A stretch of 64,000 nucleotides of DNA. Source: Hyposmocoma kahamanoa (Eukaryota; Arthropoda; Insecta; Lepidoptera; Cosmopterigidae). Both the position numbers and the translations under genes were made by a program. A model generated the notes under the pieces. It was given only the letters and a program-made list of their open reading frames with translations, was not told the origin of the DNA and searched no databases. Below are positions 35,769 through 47,424 of this stretch, piece by piece; position 1 is the first letter of the stretch; each line of letters starts with the position of its first letter. The DNA lies in NCBI RefSeq assembly GCF_003589595.1, contig NW_020653770.1, positions 889,768-953,767 of the forward strand. Reading direction: 5' to 3'.

Positions 35769-35900
35769 TATCACTAATTACAAGTTTCTTACCACGATAT
35801 GTTGACAGTTAACCCGTGACCATGGAGCGTGTAACCGTTCCAGAATATCGAGAAAATAAAAAGAAATCGTATCGTGGTAAGAAACCTGTAATTAGTGATA
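35769..35900. mobile_element. Short element with 31-bp inverted ends
   Basis: TATCACTAATTACAAGTTTC... at 35769-35800 is inverted at 35870-35900 with one mismatch. The 70-bp interior, with ACCCGTGACCATGGAGCGTG, recalls Rep-3. Confidence 0.75.
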
Positions 35901-35902
35901 AT

Positions 35903-36066
35903 CATTAATACAAAGATCGAACCGATGTCTTCAAGTAAACCGTGCCAGACGCTATGCCAACTAAGCCACGGAACGAAGAAGCGGTTATTAATAATTATAA
36001 CATACTAGCGGAGTAATTTCACAAAAAAATAATTGAATATCTATTCAATACTAATTTAATTACAGT
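35903..36066. mobile_element. SINE-D, head and body in opposite orientation
   Basis: 35903-35977 is the tRNA-like head on the minus strand (AACTAAGCCACGGAACGAA). 35984-36066 is the body on the plus strand (TTAATAATTATAACATACTA, then AATAATTGAATATC). Confidence 0.7.
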
Positions 36067-36230
36067 TTATAGCGACATCTCTAGCCAGGGTTGGTTGCTG
36101 TAAAGGTCACCTAACTGGGTGACAAAATACTTCTATAGATTTTTCATATATGGCGCTTTAAAAAGTAGTTTAAAACCAAACACAAAAGATCCGACCACAA
36201 GCAAATAGAAAAATTCGCGAGGTCCGCTGG

Positions 36231-36417
36231 TTCGTTCCGTGGCTTAGTTGGCATAGCGTCTGCCACGGTTTACTAGAAGACGTCGGTTCGAATCCGACCA
36301 GATCGAAGGAATTTTTTCTGAGTGTTCGATCTTTGTATTAATAATTATAACAAACCAGTGAAATAATTTCACAAAAAAATAATTGAATATCAATTCAATA
36401 AAAATTTAATTATAGTG
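36231..36417 (+). mobile_element. SINE-D copy
   Basis: A box TGGCTTAGTTGG, exact B box GGTTCGAATCC, GATCGAAGGAATTTTTTCTG, and a body ending AATTGAATATCAATTCAAT. Nearly identical to 39746-39923. Confidence 0.88.
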
Positions 36418-36654
36418 ATAATCATTTAGTGAATAACCACGAAAGCATAAAAACCAATTTTTTGGAAGTTTGCATTGCTCCATATAATAAAGCAATCACC
36501 TCTTAAGTATGAAGCTATGGACCTGTAGAATGAAATCAGTGCAGATATTGATTTATCGAACGATGGGTTGTCTGGGATAGACTGAGGACAACATTCCTTA
36601 TAGTCCGTTGATGTACAAAACAAGTTTATAGGAATCGTTAAACGAAATAAAAGG

Positions 36655-36900
36655 TCCGGGGAGTACTATACTATAGATGCAATTTGGAATGAACATGGAC
36701 ATACATTTTTACAATTACCCAACATTCAATCCGATTGAAAATGTTTGGTCAACAGAATAGATATTTTGTGAAACGAAACATTTAATTAAATATGCAAAGC
36801 ATTATGACGTTAGGAACTGAAAAAAATAATGCAATTACTGCTGAGGAATGGGAAAATGTTTGTCATCGTGCTGAAAATGAAGAAATTAAATATAGATAAG
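36655..36900 (+). pseudogene. Tc1/pogo-like transposase C-terminal remnant
   Basis: EHGHTFLQLP is followed, after a frameshift, by FNPIENVWS, the block that carries the last catalytic region of DDE transposases of the IS630/Tc1/pogo group. Further on, in another frame, ITAEEWENVCHRAENEE resembles their C-terminal helix. Several frameshifts and stops. No terminal repeats identified. Confidence 0.65.
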
Positions 36901-37204
36901 AAGAGCAAATGGATCTTATATCAATACTTGTGACACTTCAGAAGAAGAAGACTTATATTATAGTGATTAGAACCATTCAAAAATAATCATTCTTTCACAG
37001 TTAGGAATAACTCATGTAACATTTACTTGTTTTGACTTTTATGCGAACGGTACGCCACTACATATGCAATTCCGAAATTCTCTATTTGACATTAATCGAC
37101 ACGGAAAGAGCACGTGCTATTTCCATCTCACATTCTAACGTGTGTCCCACCTTCTTAATCATGTACACTATATCTCTTTCACACACTCTACGACAGACGA
37201 CAAT

Positions 37205-37380
37205 TAGAATAGAATAGAATCTTATTTATTACATAACGCCACAACACATTAATACACAGTAAGAAATTTAAAAAAAAATAATAAGAAAAATAAAATTAAA
37301 ACAAAACTAAATTAAAACTAAAACAAACAGAAAATAGAATAACAAAAACTAAATAAAATGAAGTAAAAATAAAATCTTAG
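37205..37380. repeat. A-rich low-complexity tract
   Basis: GAATAGAATAGAATCTTATT followed by about 130 bp of AAATAAAA-type sequence. It could be the A-rich end of a retrotransposed copy, but no body is recognised. Confidence 0.6.
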
Positions 37381-39063
37381 TAATAATAGTCAACACTATT
37401 GTTGTACTAAGTAGATGTCATGTCACCGCCGGGAAAAGGCTGTGACGTTGATTTTCAGTGTACCTGTCACTGTTACCTGTTATTACTTTATGTATGTACA
37501 CTGTATATGGACTGTCAAAACTCCCCGCTCAAAATATCGAAAGTTACGTCGTTCACAATAGGCCTTAATTTGTATAATTTTAAAATGAGACATTCGTGCT
37601 GCGTAGTGCTTCTGGTGGAAGTGTCTAGTAGCATCTTGAACAGAAGTCCGAATTCACCTGAGCGCTCTAACGCCCATTACTTAAGTTATTACACGGGTCA
37701 AGAGTCTTCAGCTCGCCCTTTTGTCCGGTGGCGCAATCAACTCCTAAATACCCAATCAAAAAAGTGAATTTTATGTAAAACGCTTTCAGTTACAACGAAA
37801 AGTCACCTTAACATATTTCCAGGAAGGTTGATTTCTATAAAACATGGGATCATTTTGAATTTTCTTTAGACGCTGATGTACCTCTATTAGGAGACCACTT
37901 CGCCATTATTTAACAATGGCCGTCAATTTCTTCTGTTTGATTTTCCTCATTAATGGACGATTTTTTTTTACTTCGTTTCGTTCGAGCTGTATTTTACGTT
38001 GTACAGCAATTTTTATGGCCATGCCATCTTCTTGTTTCAAGTGTGTGTCATATTGCAGGTCTACCTCTTAACTCAATCGGTTCCTGACGTAGCTGCGCGG
38101 TGCGGGAAGAGTGACAATTTACATATATGATTGGTTGAGGTGCATCGGTACAAGTTATTACGCGTCTGATAGTGAATATTTTGAATAGAGTTTTTAAGTG
38201 GTAGTATGCGCGGTGCAACTTTTAATAGGTACGCGAGAAATTTTAGGCTAGCTGGTGGGAATCGAGTTATATAGACGCCTCGCCACTGTTGCCTACAGCT
38301 CCTGTACCTGACCGGAAAATAAGGAGGGCACTGTACGGGCACTAGCCTCTCGAAGTACCGGATGAAGTCAAGTGACAAAGGTCTGTGACAACCCAGTACA
38401 CTGACTGATCTGGGGTCAGAACCTGAACTTCTGATCTGAAGATTCCTGTGCGCGTATAGGTTACAGTGCCCTTCTCGTATACCCTAACGGTCACTGTAAT
38501 CAAAACTAATGTAGAAAGATATGGGGCTGTACTTACATGTTAGCAATGATTAATAAGTGAATAAATTACAAACAACGCGGCAAAAATACGACACGTGCAA
38601 CTGTATTGAACAGTAGTAATGTGCCTGACAAACACTCCAACTATAAGCTAACAAACTAGAGAATTTCCTGTATTATGATGACACCATGTAACAGGATTTG
38701 TTTCTGGGTTATCAATATAATTTTCTAATTGATTCTATTTACTTTGCTTTTGCATCGTGCAAAATTTTGGGCGTTCTCTGTATTTAAAAACAAAAACGAA
38801 ACAATACATTTCAAAGCATTAGAATATTTCATCCAAAATTCTACAAATTGATGACAAAGAACCTAGAAATGTGTAGTTTTGCGAGTTTGTTAATACGACT
38901 ACATAACCATTTAAATAGGCACAGCTATGTAAATACCACAGTGAGTACCACAAAAGCAAAGTTTCCGAGGTGTAGCTACCCTTTTCTACATACTTGCTAA
39001 ATAAATATTAGACAACATACGTTGCACCGATGCCAAATTAAGTAACTGAAGGACTTGTGTAGT
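37381..39063. other. Interval of 1.7 kb with no recognised gene
   Basis: Frames at 37420-37767 (+) and 38073-38378 (-) are the longest but show no domain or splice support. A segment near 38170-38215 (GAATATTTTGAATAGAGTTT) recurs at 54497-54540. Confidence 0.4.
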
Positions 39064-39157
39064 GTTCTACATTGACCCGACCGGGGATCGAACCCGGGAT
39101 CACAGAGCTGGCGACACTTTGAAAACCGTGTGCTAGCCACTCGATCACGGACGTCGT
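39064..39157 (-). mobile_element. SINE-B head
   Basis: On the minus strand, GACGACGTCCGTGATCGAGT, A box TGATCGAGTGG and exact B box GGTTCGATCCC. Confidence 0.75.
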
Positions 39158-39740
39158 CATACTTGCTCCTCGCTTAAATAAGAACTAATACTGTTAAACC
39201 AGAAATATAACCTTTTTAATATTTTTTACGTAGTGTTACCAGTGCGTAGGAACACGAGTACCCTATGTTTCCCGAAAAGTACAATTTGGGGTAATTCATA
39301 CCATCGCTGGTCACATCGTCGCATAACATCAGCTGAGATCGTGGTCAAGCGTGTGTCTATTATTCATAAAAAAGCACCGGAATTCACGTTTGGAGCACAA
39401 CCCAGACCCGGACCAATTTAAAAAATCTTATTTTCCAATTTGTTTCTACCATCGGGCCACCGAGATCGCCAAAAACTGTACTTAAAACCGCAAGTCAAAA
39501 CATTAAACAAACCATGCACACTGTGCAGCTCAGACAATTCAGAGCCTATCAATAAATCTACATGTCTGTCTGTCTGCCCATTAAACTGAACCCTCCAAAT
39601 CGTCGGGCTGTAATTCAAATCTACCCCTTGTACTACATGAAACCATTTGTAACATGTTTATTACGCTATGTACCGTTAGTGTACAGGATGTATAAAGAAT
39701 CGCGGCCATTTTTTTTCCCAAATTTAAATAAAGAACACCA
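39158..39740. other. Interval with no recognised gene
   Basis: Overlapping short frames on both strands at 39420-39780 have no recognisable motif. Confidence 0.3.
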
Positions 39741-39745
39741 ATTCG

Positions 39746-39923
39746 TTCGTTCCGTGGCTTAGTTGGTATAGCGACTGGCACGGTATGGAAGAAGACGTCG
39801 GTTCGAATCCGACCGGATCGAAGGAATTTTTTCTGAGTGTTCGATCTTTGTATTAATAATTATAACAAACTAGTGGAGTAATTTCACAAAAAATAATTGA
39901 ATATCAATTCAATAAAAATTTAA
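39746..39923 (+). mobile_element. SINE-D copy
   Basis: A and B boxes exact and body as at 36231-36417. Confidence 0.88.
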
Positions 39924-41215
39924 AAGAACACCAATGTTTTGCATCTTCAGCTCAACAGTTTTTAATAATTGTCATTGACAACATGATTGAACATCAGATT
40001 GATTCCATTAATCATAACACTCAGATTTTTTCTATGTATTCTTAGGGTAAGTCAAGCTTAGAGTGACTTGGCGTGACTAAAGAAAATATCTTGCCAGTAA
40101 AGTAAACGCCATTACCCTCTCTACGACATGACTGGAGGAACTTGTTTTGATTGATATAGGTAACCGCCATCTCCTTTTCTTAGTAAGGCAAATAAATGCA
40201 TGGGACAAAATACCTTCAGTTTAAATGGACGGTAACTCGATTGGCACGCCCAAATTACAAGTATGTACGCAACATTCCAGCCAAACCCGAAAATAGTAAA
40301 ATAGAATTATTAAAAGATTCAAAGCGACTCAACAAAAGCACCACAAGAAATTTGGGACGTGATCGCTGCGAAACCTGAACAGACTGGTGCAGAAAAAGAA
40401 ATCCCAAGCAATAACATTAACGATCCATTTTCGCTCAAAGAGGCGCTTTAGACTTTTACTGCCCACTAACAATATGGACCATAGCATCAGTAAAAATTAT
40501 GCACTTAAATAATTAATCACCATATTTGTTTTGCAAAGTTGATTGCTTTTATGAACACCAGCTCAAATATAGTCAGTCCTCTTTGAAACATCCTGTTGAT
40601 GCGAAGTATAACTACGTATGTATTATGCGATTGTGTACGTGTTGTTTGGTATGTACGTATGGACAGTGCGTTTATAGAGTGGATTGAATATTTGCGCGGA
40701 CGCTTTGCTTGTCCTATGCAGTTGTATAGGTTGTGATGTTGACAATTTATACTGGTGCGTACACAAATGTGCAGCGTGTTCAGTTTGCTATTGCTACGAC
40801 TCGACAAAGTGGTAATCCGCCAGCTCGTAAGTACTTTTAATATCTGTAAAATCGTCGAAACATCGCTAGGTAGTCTTTACTGTGCTTTTCATTATTATTA
40901 ATTTTTCATACATCGGACTGCAATGATCCAAATTGGTTATTAATAAGAGAATTTTTATTCCGATGTTAGTGTCCCTACGTATAAGTAAATTGGTACCTGA
41001 ACAACAGGAAATTTAAATCTTCCTGATCAGCACTTGGGCAAAATGGCGCATGTATAGCGAGTCATACTTTGGCACCACAATCATCAAGATGAAGTTCCGA
41101 CTAGCCCGCAGCCGTGGCATTCTTTTCGCGCATTATAGCATACCAGTTATCAGTCCTACACTACGCAGACATGTCCGAGGCGCTGCAAGCCCGCGGTAGC
41201 TCCATCAGTATACAA
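39924..41215. other. Interval with no recognised gene; possible coding remnant inside
   Basis: Around 40330-40450 one frame reads QEIWDVIAAKPEQTGAEKE, then NNINDPFSLKEAL and a stop, with codon use that looks coding-like. No family recognised. Confidence 0.3.
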
Positions 41216-41223
41216 TTGTATTT

Positions 41224-41487
41224 TTTTAGTAAGTAAATCGTGCACTTGATGGTAAGCTACACGCCTGTCCTTAACAGTTACAGAGCCACTCAGAGCTTTA
41301 AATTGCAAAGATCTGAGGAGTGCTACCCTGAGACATAAGTTGACAAATCCCATGTGCCTGTAATTTCACCAGCACCCTTACCCTTCAAAACCGGAACACA
41401 GTAATGTTGACATAATTGCTTGGCGGCAGAAATATGGCAATACTACCCTGGACGAACTCTTTCACAAGAAGCTCTATTGCTACTAAA
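41224..41487 (-). repeat. Rep-1, near-full copy
   Basis: Begins AAATCGTGCACTTGATGGTA and ends CAAGAAGCTCTATTGCTACT. It abuts the retrotransposon fragment at 41488. Confidence 0.8.
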
Positions 41488-41710
41488 AATAATATTGGAC
41501 TCGAAAGAAGCTGATCGCTTTCTGCGTAAAGCTGGCCCAGAGACTTGACGTGTAGAAGACTTGACAGCATGCTTTAAATAATGCTACTGTTACTTGCTTA
41601 CTACAACGTGCAAATCGTCGGGCTAACATGTTGCACCTAACTGCCAGAGTCCTTTCCGTTTCGATGTCCAAACGGTACCTAAGGTCGTCAGCGATGAAAT
41701 GGCCGAGGTG
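41488..41710 (-). pseudogene. Non-LTR reverse transcriptase fragment
   Basis: The minus-strand frame IFKHLGHFIADDLRYRLDIE continues TERTLAVRCNMLARRFARCS, KQVTVALFKACCQVFYTSSL and WASF, ending RVQYYF. The YLGH(I)...D(I)E.......R.N.L...F..C....K..LFK.YC...Y...LW order is the thumb region after the reverse transcriptase domain of insect non-LTR elements. Both ends are missing. Rep-1 truncates the 3' side. Confidence 0.85.
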
Positions 41711-42419
41711 TTTAAATATAACTAATTATAACGCCTGATAAAAAATTCAGTAAAGTTCAATAAAAAAAAAAAATTAAGTAGCTGTTAGTAACCAGCTGTT
41801 GTCTATTCTCAAAACAGTGACGTTACTGTACCAATGCTTTTCTTTGTAATAAAGTTTTTAAATGAATATATCTGTACTTCTTGAATACTACTGTTTAGGG
41901 CTACAGTGAATAATAAATCGTGGGTCACGTCGTCGCTTAACAACAGTCAAATTGTAAAAGCATGTGTCTATTTAAAAAAATATACTGACAAACATTCAAA
42001 TCAAAATGATGAATTTGAAGACTGTAGAATTTCTTGAACTCAGTAAGTAGTTTATTTGAAACAAATTTCTAGCATTTCTGAATTCGCTAGTACACGTTAA
42101 GCCTCAGCTCCCACCCAGTACAAAGGCTAGCAATTAGAGCCCCCTATCGATTGTCCGTCTACCCGTTCGCGTCCTCCCGTCCGTCCGTCACGGAGCGGAT
42201 TTGTTCGCATATAGATATTTATGTGTAGGTACAACCTGTACCGGACATTGGGGTGTCTGGATCCATAAAATATAATAAGACATGCGCTATGTTGTTATTT
42301 GCGTTAGACAATTTTACAGGGTTAAAATTCGAATTTCGCACGCCTGGCCGAAAACTATTTGAAGTATTCAAATTTGGAATATTTGACATATTTAAAAACA
42401 AAAAAAAGACAACATTTTC
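41711..42419. other. Interval with no recognised gene
   Basis: CCGTCCGTCCGTC near 42179 is a small simple repeat. Nothing else supported. Confidence 0.35.
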
Positions 42420-42585
42420 TTCTTCTTCATTTCTCCAAAATAAGAATTTGGCGCTGAGGTTTGTTTATAAAGAGAGAAGCAGAATGAAGAAGAAGTATGA
42501 AGTATCATTCACATCATGCGTCTTTTGTCAATTAGGTCGAGTAGTACTTCTTTGATAGTTAATTGTTTCAGACGGATGGAACGGG
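42420..42585. mobile_element. MITE-3-like copy, one end
   Basis: The end AGTTAATTGTTTCAGACGGA and ATTAGGTCGAGTAGTACTTC match the right part of 62744-62892. The left end is not clear. Confidence 0.45.
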
Positions 42586-42876
42586 AGTAGACCCCCCGGT
42601 ATTAATGCTCTGATTCTCATAGTTATTGGTGTTGTCTGTCATATTATTGTTATTAGACTACCCCAGGGTTCTAAACGTATGCAAATATTTTTTTTAAAGC
42701 TGTCCCATTTGAGTGGTAAATTCAGGAACCTCATTTCTGTAGACTTTTTGTATGTGTCATCATCGTTGTCGTCAACTCATTGCAATCCATTGCTGAACAC
42801 GGGTCTTTTCTATGGAGACAGTTTTTACTCAGAGAGTTGTTGAACATTTTCCAGAGGTCGTAAACCTTCGACATGT

Positions 42877-43078
42877 AACTGCTTCCGTAGCCGAACGTTT
42901 ACCATGCCGGACTGCCACGTAGAGGTCCCAGGTTCGATTCCCGTAACAATTATTTCTCTTGTGAGTTTGGGTGTAATTTGTGGTTGTCTATGTGTGTGTC
43001 CATGGCACCTGCGACACAGGGTTTCCCTAGTGCGGGGCTATGTTGAGTGTGTGCGTTATTATTATTATTATTATTATA
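42877..43078 (+). mobile_element. SINE-A copy with ATT tail
   Basis: Head with small deletions (CCGAACG-TTACC), B box GGTTCGATTCC, the full distal part CACAGGGTTTCCCTAGTGCG, and a tail of six ATT units. Confidence 0.88.
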
Positions 43079-43144
43079 TGTAGGTTTCATCACGATATTT
43101 TCCTTAACCATTAGCAAGAGTTGTTAAACATTCACAAATAGATT

Positions 43145-43395
43145 TGCAAGTGGGTGCTGGATAAGGAGGTTCGATTTCCGTTAGGACAAATTTTGAAAAT
43201 GAACTTTTCTGAATTCTGGTCTGGGTGGTGGTCCGGTGGTCCAGTGCTCCGGAGTGTTTTGCGTTGCTTTGGTACTCATCCTATAGGGAATTTCCTAGTT
43301 TGAGACCAGGTAATTGATATCAATTACCTGGTCTCAAACTACCATAACCATAACCATAACCTAACCATATGGTTATCTGGCACATTATTATTACT
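43145..43395 (+). mobile_element. SINE-C copy broken by an inverted duplication
   Basis: GGGTGCTGGATAAGGAGGTT, GAATTCTGGTCTGGGTGGTG, CTTTGGTACTCATCCTATAG and, after the palindrome, GGTTATCTGGCACATTATTA. The palindrome and CCATAA repeats sit where other copies run straight through. Confidence 0.65.
43297..43340. repeat. Perfect 44-bp palindrome
   Basis: AGTTTGAGACCAGGTAATTG then ATAT then its exact complement. The centre is GATATC. It lies within a SINE-C tail. Confidence 0.95.
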
Positions 43396-43919
43396 ACAAA
43401 TGCACGTAATTTAGAAAATAATGCATACGTACATGCCACCACTATGACTCTCAATTGATAAGCTACCGTTTTCCCACTGGGCTACCACCGCTTTTAAGAG
43501 AACATGTTGAACTTGGGAGCCGTTTATCAATACCCTATTAAACACACGTACATCATAATGACGTTATATCGTTATTGTTCCAATCAAATACCAGCTCCGG
43601 TGTCTATCATTTAGTGTAATCAAGTTGACGTGGTAAATGCTAATTGAGCAGAGATTATTTAAACAAGATATGAAATTCTTGGTTTTTGGTTGCTGGCTAC
43701 GAAAAGAAACACCCCGCAACTTCATATGGAATTTACCACGATTTACCTTCTGCATATTGTAGGAAATGTCTGAGAACATAGTAATGATAATTAGAATTAG
43801 CTGATCAATTACAATTACAAGCACACGGGACTTATCACCTTTCTTAAATTGATAACTTTCTATATGTTTTATAGATATTATATGAATGAATGCAAAGTAT
43901 TAAAATATTTATATATAAT
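43396..43919. other. Interval with no recognised gene
   Basis: Nothing supported. Confidence 0.3.
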
Positions 43920-43934
43920 ACATAATAGTACATT

Positions 43935-44072
43935 ATTGCAGAGGCCGGGAAGTAGGAGATTGCTGGACGCATATGAATTACCAGGACGAGCGACAGCGAG
44001 GCCTTGTATTAATACGAGTCATGCAATCCCCGTTCCCGCCGAGGCGTGTATAGTATTTTTCTCGATGTGAGA
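43935..44072. repeat. GC-rich block of unknown class
   Basis: GAGGCCGGGAAGTAGGAGAT, GACGAGCGACAGCGAGGCCT and GAGGCGTGTATAG. It stands out from the flanks and may be a dispersed repeat, but no second copy is in the window. Confidence 0.35.
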
Positions 44073-44404
44073 AAATAATAAAGACTATAGAGAATAAACT
44101 CCATTTTTTGTAGTCGGTTAAAAGTATATAAGTTATGTAAATTCACATATGAATACCTTGTTGAAACAACATGAAAGAAAGCTCATCGGTCCAAATATTC
44201 CATAGTTTTAATGCGAACATCAACACAAAACATACGAAACACCTAAAATCGATTCACAAACCTGAGTTGACTTGTTTAACGGTACTCCATAAAGAGTGTA
44301 CTTTGAGCGCTGGACCAAAAATCCAAAACACGCATTAAGGACACAGAGCGACTTTTAAGAAGTGGGTACAGTCATGGGTAAAAGTTGTATTTAATAAACT
44401 TCAT

Positions 44405-44430
44405 AGCGGAGAGAGAGAGAGAGAGAGAGC
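44405..44430. repeat. (GA)n microsatellite
   Basis: About eleven GA units. Confidence 0.95.
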
Positions 44431-44784
44431 GCCAATTATAAATAGAATATTTATATATTTATATAATAAAATATTTTTAAATAGATTATCTTGTTTTTAA
44501 TAGTTACTTTTTTAATAATAATATTGTATTAATTGTAGTTATTTATATTATTTCAGTTAAGGCTTATTTTGAGTTGTTTTTTTTTTTTCATTTCGTTAGT
44601 TTTTTTTATTTCAGTTTCATTTTCGTTGTGTCCACATTTGCAGGCCGTGGTGACCTTTAATTGAGACAGAATTTAGCATAAGTCTCTGTATCACTATTTC
44701 AACTTTGTTATATTTAATTCATGTCTTGTTGTCTTGCCCCTCTGGCGGCATATAGCTATGTAAATTCTTAAGTTACGGACGTTT

Positions 44785-44910
44785 GTGAATGTTACCTGTA
44801 CGTCGAAGAAGGTTCACAATTCTAGGAAAACGTGTGATGTCCCCTACCCGCATTGCCGCGGCATTGGGGCGCGCAATAGGTTGACAATGATGACGACCAC
44901 ATCTAGTTCT
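44785..44910 (+). mobile_element. SINE-E distal fragment
   Basis: GTACGTCGAAGAAGGTTCAC, GTGTGATGTCCCCTACCCGC and a GTTGACAATGATGACGAC tail. Confidence 0.55.
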
Positions 44911-45764
44911 ATCTTATCTTTTTCACTTTTATTCCTCGTATGTCAATTGCCATAAATACAGTAGGAAAGAAAATTTTAAAGATGATTCCATAGCCAAAAA
45001 AATTTACGCTTGAAAAGGTCATTTGTAAATAGAAATATGACTTTTCAATTGAAATACTTTTAATGTTAGGTTTTAAACTTAGGAAATGATAATCTTGATA
45101 TATACCCTGGAATCTTATTGTGAACTCATATACTGCGCCCGTAGTGCCTCGATAAAGCTATTATATCCACATTTAGCTGTCAAATTCGAGTGATAATTTT
45201 GAATTTTATCACAATAGCTATCATGGCGAGCATCGTGACGTCACATTTTTGTCATCGCGAGCGCCGGCGACCAATAACTGCAAAAGATTAACACAGTGCT
45301 AAACATGGGTGCAAGGTCACAGCTGATTCTAAAACATTTGCACAGTAATTTTATCTACGTAAAAATGGGCGCGACAAACGAGACGAAAAGACATTTTGTG
45401 TTTCATGGTTTTCGCGGCGATGGTTAAACGACAAAGATGGCTATATATACGCAATTTCATATCGTTCTTCAAAAGGTATAATACTTAATTACCACATAAG
45501 CAAACTTAGATTTATCAACTGAATTAAATATGGTCACGGGGAGGTTTATCACACATATTCTGCCATGCTACGGACACAGTTCCCCATAAAAGAATCGTTT
45601 ACCTTAATTAAACGAAATCGTAGTACCATGAGTTTGCACTTAGTTTCTAAGTTGAAGGTCAGTTATAGTAATTTTAATTACATTTCCTCATTACTTACTA
45701 TATTCTGCCACGACGTCAGCAATATTGATCACCATGTCATGACTATGGTATAGACTGGTATTTA
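44911..45764. other. Interval with no recognised gene
   Basis: Nothing supported. Confidence 0.3.
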
Positions 45765-45852
45765 ACCTATTTAAAAAAACCAACGCTGCGACTCTTTATA
45801 GTTCCCTGTTAGCCATGACCATTGGACCTATAACGAACCCGAAGCGCTGGTA
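45765..45852 (+). repeat. Rep-3 copy
   Basis: AAAAAACCAACGCTGCGACT, CTTTATAGTTCCC, and ACGAACCCGAAGCGCTGG. Confidence 0.55.
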
Positions 45853-45876
45853 TGTCAGAGTTGGAGCCGTCTTACC

Positions 45877-46115
45877 AGTAGAGCTCCTTGTGAAAGAGTT
45901 CGTCCAGGGAAGTGCTGCCACCTTACCTATTTCTGCCGCCAAGCAGTATGCGAGCATTACTGCATTCTGGTTTTGAAGGGTAAGGGTGCTGGTGAAATTA
46001 CAGGCATGTGGGCCTTGTCAACATAGTCTCTGGGTTAGGGCAGTGCCTTTCAAATGTTTGAGGCTTAGGCGTGATGCTTCCTACCAGGCTCACGACTTGT
46101 TCCTCCTGTATCTTG
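45877..46115 (+). repeat. Rep-1, near-full copy
   Basis: GTAGAGCTCCTTGTGAAAGA through GCTCACGACTTGTTCCTCC. Confidence 0.8.
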
Positions 46116-46609
46116 TTGTCGTTACTAGGATATGACTTCTTGCTATGCCAACATTACGCAACGGTTACGCGTTTCATGATTACGAGTTGATTAATAAGAA
46201 GTCATAATACATATTACTAAAAAGAAACCTGTTATCACAGATCATAATACTTATAACTCATGTCATTATTATTACAACTTTGTTTTTTTTTCATTTTTGT
46301 TGTATGATTTGATTTACAGAACAATGCTTTCAGTCATCGTAAAATATGAATGTATAATTTTTTATATTTACAAAAAAAAAGCTCGCATTTATAAGAAATA
46401 CGGTTAGATACGTAACACTCTTTTTCCTTACAAACTTTTGCTCTTGACTGTACTTGTTGTGCTCAGATCAGATTTTAAGTACTCGAAATAACAGTGCTTT
46501 GGGGAAATAAAATGGTGTTTTTGCTTGTTACTGAAATTTGAGGTGAAATGAAGTAATTTAACTTAATTTTATGAGACACAAATATGACTTAATAGTTTTT
46601 TAATAACAT

Positions 46610-46830
46610 ACCAGTTGCAGTACCACTCAGAGCTTTGAATCGCAAAGATCTGAGGGGCATTGCCACTGCGCTCGACATCCTGAGACGTAAGTTGACAAGT
46701 CCATATGCCTGTAATTTCACCAGCACCCTTCAAAACCGGAATACAGTAATGCTAGCATTACTGCTTGGCGGCAGAAAGAGGTAAGGTGGCAGTACTTCCC
46801 TGGATGGATGGAGCTCTACTGCTACTAATA
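46610..46830 (-). repeat. Rep-1 copy
   Basis: CCAGTTGCAGTACCACTCAG to GGCAGTACTTCCCTGGATGG. Confidence 0.8.
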
Positions 46831-46909
46831 TACCAGTAGCAATGGCACGGTTCCAATATACCAGTGACTTCAATTTGTATGCGTACAATTTTGTTACTGG
46901 AAAAAAGAT

Positions 46910-47000
46910 GTCGAAGAAGGTTCACATCCTTTATATTATAAGCCTAAAGTATCTCCATAGAGGAGATCCGTATACTAGTGAAACGAATTATGGGTTGGTA
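46910..47000 (+). mobile_element. SINE-E distal fragment
   Basis: GTCGAAGAAGGTTCACATCC, GAGGAGATCCGTATACTAGT and a GTAATGATGATTATG tail. Confidence 0.5.
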
Positions 47001-47424
47001 ATGATGATTATGAATTAATAATAGCTTAAATTTTTAATTAATTGCTGGAACAAATACCAACGCCATCTAGTAGAATACAACGCAAACAATATGGCAATAT
47101 CGGACCACTATAGAAAAGAACTATTATCGAAACTTGTCAGCGTTACTTTCTGCTATGGTATTAACCAAACTGCGGAATGGCGTGACCATTATAAAACTGT
47201 TACGGCCTATTAGGGTAAAGTCCCCAACGAGGGTGGCAATTATATTGTCATCACCAGACCATAGCGGCCTGCTTGTTGTTAATTTTCCACATGTTAAAAA
47301 ACAGGGTATTTAGTACAAAATGATATTCGCTCGTCCATTGTGGCAACTAGCCTCAAATCGCCAGTCTCTTCCCCAGCGACCCGGTCGAATCGGACATTTT
47401 TGTCAAAATTGAATAAGAAGTAAT

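Noticed and set aside
36231..36310. Possible true tRNA gene (TGGCTTAGTTGG and GGTTCGAATCC)
   Set aside because: The boxes are exact, but the acceptor stem does not close and the same SINE body follows here and at 39746, so it is a SINE head.
37420..37767. 115-codon frame on the plus strand
   Set aside because: No domain, no splice context, and cysteine/tyrosine-rich composition typical of chance frames.
38073..38378. 101-codon frame on the minus strand
   Set aside because: No recognisable motif, and part of the underlying DNA recurs at 54497-54540 without the frame.
43361..43380. Telomeric CCTAA repeat
   Set aside because: Only one CCTAA occurs among CCATAA units. It is a local duplication rather than a TTAGG array.
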